Of a stretch of 64,000 nucleotides of DNA, positions 58,401 to 64,000 are shown piece after piece. The translations under genes were made by a program, and so were the position numbers. Under the pieces are notes generated by a model. That model was not told the DNA's origin, ran no database searches, and worked only from the letters and a program-made list of their open reading frames with translations. How positions within the stretch are numbered: the first letter of the stretch is position 1; the number at the start of each line of letters is the position of its first letter. The DNA comes from Pycnococcus provasolii (lineage: Eukaryota > Chlorophyta > Pseudoscourfieldiophyceae > Pseudoscourfieldiales): the NCBI GenBank assembly GCA_049487715.1, contig CP150578.1, positions 310,001 through 374,000 on the forward strand, written 5' to 3'.

Positions 58401-59206
58401 GTGCGATTGCGCAGCTCATTTCTGCGATGAAGAAGGAAAAACGTGCCGCCGAAGCTGGCGGTGATGGCGCGAAAGACGCTCGCCCGTTTCAGCTTTATGC
58501 TCAGCTCGTGGAGGTGTACTGCGACTCCGTGTACGACCTGCTTCACCCTAGCATGGACCAAAAGCAGGAGGATGACATTGGCGGCGGTGCGCCGGAGGTG
58601 ACTGTGCGACAGCACATGTCAGCGAACGTCCCATCGTCTTCCGCCTCGGTTCCCACGCCAGTTCCCGACGCGACGTTCTACGAGATCAAGTCTCGCAGCC
58701 GCACGACAGCGCTGCTGAGCCGCGCGATGGCGAACCGCCGCACGAGTGCAACACGCATGAACGACACGTCGAGTCGAAGTCACTTGTGTTTGCTTCTGTA
58801 CACGGTGGAGTGTCGTGAGGGCGGCGCCATCGGGTGTGTATCACTCGCCGATCTCGCGGGTTCCGAGCGTTTAAGTCGCAGCGGTGCGATGGGCGACCGT
58901 CTCAGGGAGACGCAGAGCATCAACAAGAGTTTGAGTGCATTGGGCGACGTCGTGGACGCGCGCCGCAAGGAGAGTTCACACGTGCCATATCGCAACAGCA
59001 AGCTGACTCACCTTCTTCAGCCGACGCTTCAAGGCCAGGTTTTGATGATCGTTGCGTTAAGTCCCGATTCATCGAGCGCGAACGAGACTCTGTGTAGTCT
59101 TCGTTTCGCGGAGAAGGCGAACGGCGCTTCGGTAGGAGCAGGTTCATCGTCGTCTGGTGGCGTTGGCGTCGGCGGCGTGAGTCCGCGACCCGGTCCTTCG
59201 AGATGA
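55427..59206 (+). CDS. kinesin-14, C-terminal motor
   Basis: 1259 residues (or from Met2). A Ser/Thr-rich head is followed by coiled coil across about 60-810, then a neck (LKGCVRVFVRVRPQL) and a C-terminal motor: P-loop GQTGSGKTHTM near residue 926, switch I NDTSSRSH near 1110, switch II DLAGSERLSRSGAMGDRL near 1140, and YRNSKLTHLLQPTLQG. A motor after the stalk marks the minus-end-directed kinesin-14 family, which acts in spindle assembly and organelle positioning. An acidic insertion after the P-loop (about 940-965) is unusual. The Gly/Ser tail after the motor is short. Confidence 0.93.
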   Translation: MMADAPWKPSTSPSPSISAVVDVTDSSSHSENGTGDKSASASASGPGGDDAVYVSLTESRVLLAEQLKLKQELAELREALALAHRSIANTREDKNNLERRYQEEVRSVQQALDITKRQVDAESRARHELQKHVTMLAEPMDGEDGESGWSPDSSAKSAQRSTNWLFGALSPGNAAATPGASPSHNSREVALQLRAQLANVQSELELERAARETACARVDELNEEVRVSEAGAEVLRKSLNEAERRIAEWKHELVKTTEEKDAKQSAAEYWKSILTAKEHALHELEQRHDTLEAAQSDLSERHAAEKRRVAQLEATLEAVHARSPQLGGVSEAEHSAVQRRLAEAEAEVARFNKVAATSAVGNEKDANDNAHASPAPAMVEDLRQQLREEVASRRDAESRLRGAETRLLEETYALKAAADKKDVQLSHAREEVQRLASQLDSSASTSSARVSELEARIAHMSSELAEAQANERAAERQLTSVSANADANAERLQKIEGALDGYREEISRASAVAAERTALEARARDAERRLEEATRELATRSAAASEASTSEAAAASEAVAKLRREVEQLEFEKERAESRLASRDADWETERVRLESRASNLTSELDEAFRQLRETAAKLGSAELVASQLTSQKEYAERELSLAMEKDVEHEKKIKSLEENLRGAQQDLSEAETAREAAKKNYSASEGEHAGQLATKVAELSEANASLQQAKAELAEQTRRLEEMRGAAAKSNDEVAQLRDQLAKAVDDARRPPVTTTGAQTEVDENVAKLGRLETALSNAKMQLDEHRERAGAMTKVAEALQSREHAHEQVRRMMHFTIQELKGCVRVFVRVRPQLQVGEGNKPKDGLLASNEMTTGCIVHEDSLRADMLGRGVEPVGLLMGAGRYDFKFDKVLSPRSSQLDVYDEVSMLVTSAVYGRKVCVLAYGQTGSGKTHTMLGGSDSESSEYELEDDAAEDGPVDLLETFAPTTSEVTDENGGVGLTLPVSAGLFPRAIAQLISAMKKEKRAAEAGGDGAKDARPFQLYAQLVEVYCDSVYDLLHPSMDQKQEDDIGGGAPEVTVRQHMSANVPSSSASVPTPVPDATFYEIKSRSRTTALLSRAMANRRTSATRMNDTSSRSHLCLLLYTVECREGGAIGCVSLADLAGSERLSRSGAMGDRLRETQSINKSLSALGDVVDARRKESSHVPYRNSKLTHLLQPTLQGQVLMIVALSPDSSSANETLCSLRFAEKANGASVGAGSSSSGGVGVGGVSPRPGPSR

Positions 59207-59544
59207 AAAAGAAGCAAGAGTGCGTGCACGTTTCGTATACATTTATTTTGAAATAATAAGTACACTGTAAGAATACTACTAGTCCATTTCTACCCGTAAG
59301 TATCGTAGAACGTGAACTTGGCACATACATACATGTGTCACATAGATAAGCTTACAGGAACTTTGCATAGAATACCTTATGCGAATGGTTTCGCACAGGT
59401 GACATGGTTTGGGGGTTTGTTTGCTTCCCCCCAAAGATCTAAACTCTAAACTCTAACCCCCGTTCCCCCTCTAGAGGGTCGTTCTCTTTGGTTTGGCGGC
59501 GGCGGCGGCGGCGCCAAATCATTCTTCCTCTCGCATTCGCTCCA
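59207..59544. promoter_or_regulatory. intergenic with CTAAACTCTAACCCC motif
   Basis: Bases 59408-59463 hold GGTTTGGGGGTTTG and then TAAACTCTAAACTCTAACCCCC, 80-140 bp upstream of the TSR1 ATG. No gene. Confidence 0.4.
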
Positions 59545-62481
59545 ATGGCGCCCCCTCCCCGCCAAGGCCGCAAGAATTCTCACGTTAACGTGCGCGCGTT
59601 TTCGTCGTTGGCGTCGAAAACATCACGCCGGCACAAGCTCCAGAAAGCGAAGTCATCTGCCGCACGCTCCTCCTCGCTGAACCTTGCCCGAGGTTCAGGT
59701 GCCTCTTCCAAAGGCTCGGCCGGTCAGTACAGGGGGGGTACAGGTGGGTCGGATCAGTTGGTGGCGTCTGGCCTCGCCGCGTCGCCTTTACTGATTTCGT
59801 TCATTGGGATCACGTCGCGACAGTCTGCTCGCTTGGCGGGATCGTTTTTGCGAAATGCGGCGTGCCAGCTTGATGCGGCAAGCTCATCAGCCCCGGCACA
59901 GCACAGCCCGCCGCCGCACGCATCGAAAGGCGTCGAAGCATCGTCGTGGTCGGCGCCCTTCATGGCGCGGAGATTCAAGAGAAGAGTGCAGCTTCTCACT
60001 CCGCTGGAATGTGAGGATGCCATTCAGAATCCAACGGCATTTTTAGACGTCGCAAAACTTGCGGACGTCGTCGTGTTTGTTCAAGACGAACAGGCGGATG
60101 ACGAAGAGGTGCCGTACGATGCAATGCCACATCTTCAGGAGGCGTTTCGACTGCTGCGCGCTGTCGGAGTTGCAAATGTCGTCGGCGCAAGCGTCGTTGA
60201 CAACAATTCATCCACCAATTTTATGGAACGCGATGGAACAGCCTCCAAAAAGGACGCACGTAGGCGGGAGGTGGCTATCGCGGCGAGGCGCAAGGCGCTC
60301 GGCGCGGCACTCAACTCGTCAGGCGTTGGAGGCGCATCCAACAAGACGGACACGGTCTTCGAGCTGCACGCCGACCATACGGGAAACCGACACGCGATGG
60401 CTGCTCACGATACAGCCCTGCGACATCTCTGCGGCATCGACGCCGCCGCGGCAAGTCGAAGTCTTGTGGCAACGTCGGCGAAGAAGTTTGGAAGCTCGGC
60501 GCAGGTTGCTGCCGCAACGCTCAAGGCTGGCGTGCCGCAGTGGCGACGTCACCGTGCATACATGGTTGCAGATCATGCAACGTTCCGCGACAGCGCAGAA
60601 AGTGTCGCTGAAGGCGAAACTGCGGCTTGCGACGTGATGCTTTCGGGGTATGTCAGAGGATGTGCCGACGTTGCGCTGAGCTGTCTACAGCTCGTTCACG
60701 TCAGCGGTCTTGGAGATCTTGTTCCCGTATCGATCAACTCGGCGGACGATCCGTGTGCACCGAAGCGGCATGGCACAGCATCCATGGATGCGTCAGCCGC
60801 ATCCTTGCTTGCCCGTCGTCCGGCGGATGATGAACGCGCGGAACTTTACGCGCCGTTCGCAAGCGGCGACGAGGCTGACAGCGACGAGGATGAGCGCATG
60901 CGTCCCATGGACCTTGAGGATGAGATGGCAGCGGCGGCAGGGACCAAGACTCGACGGAAAATTCGAGTTCCCAAAGGAACGGGGAACTACCAGAGTGCCT
61001 GGTACGACTTTGGTAGCGACGACGACAACGCCGACGACGACGACGACTTTTCCGAGAGTGAGGAGGTGGAAGTTGGCGCCGGTGACGGTGGTGGCGATGC
61101 CTCAGCCGCCGCGCCATCTGCCATGGCGGATGGAAATGGTGCCAACGACGACGGCGATGCGGACATTGACGCAGACATGGATGAGGATGCCAAAGCCGCG
61201 GGGGATACTGCGGCGCTTGCGCGCATTCGCGAGCAGCGCCGGCAGCAGACGCTGCTCGGCGACGATATTGAATATCCTGACGAAGTGGACCACGCGCCTG
61301 ACGCAGATGGCATCAGCGGGCTGGCTGCACCCTTCCTGCCTGCGCGCCAGCGCTTTCGCAAGTATCGTGCTCTGGCATCGCTGCGTGCGTCTCCATGGAT
61401 TGAGGCGGATGTTGATGTGGAGGAGCGACCTCGTAGGTACAGTCGAATCTACCGGCTCGACGAGCCTCGCCGCAGCTGGCGCCATGCGCTGTTTGTCAGC
61501 CGGCAGCAACGCCTCGACCTGAGTGCGGCATTCGACGAGTCTGAGATGGGCGATGACGATGCGGTGATGACGGGTGTCGCCGCGAGCTGCGGCAAGTACG
61601 TGACCATAACACTTACTGGTGCGTCACGTGAGGCGTGCGAGAACCTTGCGAAGCTTGGCATGCTGTCTCGCGAAGGAGAGAGTTGCATTGTGCCGCCGAC
61701 GGCACAAGACGCAGTTCTTCCACCGATCCATCTCGTGGGCCTCCTCGAGCACGAAGCGAAGCACAGCGTTGTGCACTTCTCTTCGCGCCGATTCGTCGCG
61801 TCCCCCTCTGATGACGACGCCCTGCGCGCGGCACGTGGTGACCGGGTGTACAAGAGCGGTGCGGACACGTGGCTGATGTACACACCGCTTCGCTCGTTTA
61901 GCACGCGATGCGTGTACAGCGGCGACGCGATGCCATCGTCTTCCGGCGAGGCGAGGCGGCATAAGATTGACCGCTTCATGCGTCCAGCCACGGGATCTGA
62001 CACGACGATCCTTTCATCGTACGGTCCCATCTACCAGGGCACGATGCCCTTCATTGGCTTTGTGAGCCCACAGGCTGAGTCTGCGGGTGCCGGCACTGGT
62101 GCCAGTGCGTCGAGGCCGCGTCGCCTTCTTGCGATATCGAGCGGCGCGGTGCGCGGCGCGGACCCTGACACACTGCTTCTGAAGCGCACGGTGCTTACAG
62201 GCTGGCCGTTGCGCGTGCACAAGAAGACGGCGACGGTGCGGTTCATGTTCCACAATGCGGAGGATGTTCGTTACTTCATGCCCGCCGAGCTTTGGAGCAA
62301 GGGTGGCGGCCATCGCCGCGGCAAGATTTTCGAGCCTCTGGGAACGCACGGCGGCATGAAGGTGAAGTTTGACGGCGTGATTCGTCAGAGCGACGCCGTT
62401 TGCGTGAGTTTGTACAAGCGGCAGTACCCGAAGGATCTGGAGTGGTCAGGCTACGCGCTCGGTTGGCTACAGGATTTGTAA
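59545..62481 (+). CDS. TSR1: ribosome biogenesis factor TSR1
   Basis: 978 residues from ATG 59545 (MAPPPRQGRKNSHVN). It follows the TSR1 layout: a basic N-terminus (KTSRRHKLQKAKSS), a degenerate GTPase-like domain without a P-loop (LDVAKLADVVVFVQDE), SGYVRGCADVALSCLQLVHV, the RKIRVPKGTGNYQSAWYDFG motif, an acidic tract, KYRALASLRASPWIEADVD and the end domain (EDVRYFMPAELWSKGGGHRR, EPLGTHGGMKVKFDG, SLYKRQYPKDLEW). BMS1 is excluded by the missing P-loop. TSR1 acts in late cytoplasmic 40S maturation. Length exceeds human TSR1 mainly by insertions. Confidence 0.92.
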   Translation: MAPPPRQGRKNSHVNVRAFSSLASKTSRRHKLQKAKSSAARSSSLNLARGSGASSKGSAGQYRGGTGGSDQLVASGLAASPLLISFIGITSRQSARLAGSFLRNAACQLDAASSSAPAQHSPPPHASKGVEASSWSAPFMARRFKRRVQLLTPLECEDAIQNPTAFLDVAKLADVVVFVQDEQADDEEVPYDAMPHLQEAFRLLRAVGVANVVGASVVDNNSSTNFMERDGTASKKDARRREVAIAARRKALGAALNSSGVGGASNKTDTVFELHADHTGNRHAMAAHDTALRHLCGIDAAAASRSLVATSAKKFGSSAQVAAATLKAGVPQWRRHRAYMVADHATFRDSAESVAEGETAACDVMLSGYVRGCADVALSCLQLVHVSGLGDLVPVSINSADDPCAPKRHGTASMDASAASLLARRPADDERAELYAPFASGDEADSDEDERMRPMDLEDEMAAAAGTKTRRKIRVPKGTGNYQSAWYDFGSDDDNADDDDDFSESEEVEVGAGDGGGDASAAAPSAMADGNGANDDGDADIDADMDEDAKAAGDTAALARIREQRRQQTLLGDDIEYPDEVDHAPDADGISGLAAPFLPARQRFRKYRALASLRASPWIEADVDVEERPRRYSRIYRLDEPRRSWRHALFVSRQQRLDLSAAFDESEMGDDDAVMTGVAASCGKYVTITLTGASREACENLAKLGMLSREGESCIVPPTAQDAVLPPIHLVGLLEHEAKHSVVHFSSRRFVASPSDDDALRAARGDRVYKSGADTWLMYTPLRSFSTRCVYSGDAMPSSSGEARRHKIDRFMRPATGSDTTILSSYGPIYQGTMPFIGFVSPQAESAGAGTGASASRPRRLLAISSGAVRGADPDTLLLKRTVLTGWPLRVHKKTATVRFMFHNAEDVRYFMPAELWSKGGGHRRGKIFEPLGTHGGMKVKFDGVIRQSDAVCVSLYKRQYPKDLEWSGYALGWLQDL

Positions 62482-63637
62482 TAAATACATACTTTTAAGT
62501 TTTCACCCTTATGGATAGTCTAGAGAAGGGAAACGAATCATTAGACTATGCAAGGTTACGTAGGTAGGTTACGTGCTATTTCCCCCTAGGCTATCTATCA
62601 TCGAATGAATGGTTGAATTTCGAATGAGCTTGCAAGATCACTTGGATCTACACGCCCGACCGCTCATTGAGCTCGGCAAGAGCGTTGGTTTGTTGTACTC
62701 GTGAATTAAGGTGGTCAAGAGCCTGGCCGCTGTTTTTGTACGTTGATTTAAGGTGGTACAAACTTTGAGGCTTTCAGGCACCGTGAAGTGTTTGGGCGTT
62801 GCCTCTCATAGTGGTATGCACATCGAGAGCAACTCATGAGCTTTCGATAGCACCAAGAACCACGTCAAACGGCCAAGGGACGGCTCCCCGGCAGTCGTGC
62901 ACGTAAAAATCTCGTTTTAGGTCGGACCAGCCCTTTATCTATCATCGAATGAATGGTGAACGAAGAGCTTGCACGACATTGCACGCGAGCTCATTGGCCG
63001 GCCGGTGTTTTTGTACGTTGATTAAGGTGGTCAAGATCCAGAACGCGAAGGGTCCCTCTTGGTTCTACCCTTCCTTCCTGGGTAGAGGTCCCGGCGCCAA
63101 CCAGGTCCTGGCGCCCAGGTCAAGCCCCCCGTCCCATCACCCCCCAGGCGCCAAATCCCCCGGCGCCCAACCAACCCCTCTGGGACCCGGCCGGCGCCAA
63201 CCCTCGGCGCATTGCCATCCCTGGACTCCTCCTCCCAAGGTGGAGGGAAGGGAAGGGACCCGCGAGAAGCCCAGCGCTGGGGGTAGGTCCCGCCATTCCC
63301 AACACCCTACCCTGCGTCTTTTCCTTTCCTGGAGTAGTTTTTCGCAAGAATAAGCTCGCACTCGCGCCGGTGTTTCTTTCCGCTTACAGTACATATTTCT
63401 TCTTGTAGTACTACTACCTTAAGCGAAGTGGTGACCAGTCTGGTCACGCGTCACTGCACTGGTATAGGGGATAAGCTAAACACGTTCGCAACACGCTTGT
63501 TCAGAGCTTGTTCAATAAGCTTGCAGGCGAGTGTTTCTTGTAAGTCCCAGCTTGTAAGACCCGTCTGGTCTCACAGCTCTAGAGAGATTGGTTGTGGCCT
63601 CTCTAAATCTTTCTCTTAAGTGAAGGTTATATAGCAT
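62482..63637. repeat. intergenic region with a degenerate direct repeat
   Basis: No gene. A block from TATCTATCATCGAATGAATGG (62592) to GTTTTTGTACGTTGATTTAAGGTGG (ends about 62757) recurs with deletions at 62936-63031. A GGCGCC-rich palindromic stretch lies at 63090-63210. Confidence 0.5.
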
Positions 63638-64000
63638 ATGTCGAGCACGATGAACACGCAAATCACGCTCCCGTCTGACGCGTCGGCGTGCGCGTCGATG
63701 CTCGCGGCGCTCGGCGTCTCGCCCGCGGGGATACAAAGCGCTGTGCCAGGCGCGACGTACGTCCTGTCCAGGCAGGAAAGGGGCGGCGTGCTCGTGTTCG
63801 CGTGCGCGACGGACGCAACAGCCTCAAGCTTGAGGCTTGAGCCGTCGCTGTCAGCCAAGCAGAGAACTCTGGCCAGGACAAATAGCCAGGCTGCGCCGGC
63901 GCCTGCAGCGTCGTCGACCGCGAACGTCACGCAAGCCAAGGTGGCGGCGACGCCTTCTCCAGGACCGCTCGGCCGAGACCAGTCCGCAACGCCAAGCGCA
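63638..64000 (+). CDS. hypothetical protein, N-terminal part (runs off right edge)
   Basis: ATG 63638 opens a frame (MSSTMNTQITLPSDASACAS) that stays open for 121 codons to the window end. The first about 80 residues look folded (AALGVSPAGIQSAVPGATYV, then GGVLVFACATDATASSLRLE). Beyond that the sequence becomes Ala/Ser/Pro-rich. The family is not recognised. No leader peptide is obvious. Confidence 0.5.
   Translation, partial: MSSTMNTQITLPSDASACASMLAALGVSPAGIQSAVPGATYVLSRQERGGVLVFACATDATASSLRLEPSLSAKQRTLARTNSQAAPAPAASSTANVTQAKVAATPSPGPLGRDQSATPSA

Noticed and set aside
59545-62481. BMS1 instead of TSR1
   Set aside because: BMS1 carries a GTP-binding P-loop near its N-terminus; none is present here and the layout follows TSR1.

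Overview
The window is nuclear DNA from a compact, mostly intron-free eukaryotic genome. Long uninterrupted reading frames on both strands are separated by 40-1000 bp. A green (Viridiplantae-type) picoalga is the best guess. Several nuclear genes encode plastid proteins typical of that lineage: a PGRL1-like cyclic electron flow protein, a CYP37-like thylakoid lumen cyclophilin, a plastid PrmA methyltransferase and a putative plastid-targeted DUF1295 enzyme. They sit among core eukaryotic genes: UPF2, TSR1, a kinesin-14, a Tubby-like protein, a GDAP2-like protein, glutaminyl cyclase, MsrB, a ZIP transporter, a bZIP factor and an RRM-less CstF64 relative. The species call is inference; no marker gene is present.

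Layout. 0-6 kb: a gene cut by the left edge, a plastid-targeted membrane protein, a two-exon PGRL1 gene and a secreted/type I membrane protein. 6-25 kb: a seven-bladed short RCC1-type propeller gene with a frameshift, a neutral-sphingomyelinase-like protein that has lost its catalytic residues, CYP37, glutaminyl cyclase, a tiny gene, GDAP2-like, UPF2, a decayed minus-strand locus, PrmA and a second, intact RCC1-type propeller. 25-40 kb: a BRCT-coiled-coil-PB1 protein, a DUF1295 enzyme, a Copia fragment, MsrB, an F-box/propeller protein, a ZIP transporter, a bZIP factor and the CstF64-like protein. 40-44 kb: a retroelement scrapyard with a PDZ protein lacking a clear start, a Copia fragment between two identical 165-bp repeats, and a cytosine-methyltransferase-like relic. 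44-64 kb: a giant coiled-coil protein, a divergent pair of nuclear-looking genes driven from an inverted duplication, a compositionally odd nucleotidyltransferase-like gene, Tubby-like, kinesin-14, TSR1 and a gene cut by the right edge.

The strongest cross-cutting signal is regulatory. Short runs of telomere-like DNA (CCCTAA, CCCCTAA) or a related TTTCGGGG motif recur in many intergenic spaces, usually within 50-600 bp of a start codon and often between divergent genes. The second is the 75-bp inverted duplication between 49.9 and 50.4 kb. It places the same short upstream ORF start (MAPPWG) in front of both divergent genes. No RNA gene, CRISPR array or prokaryotic feature was recognised.
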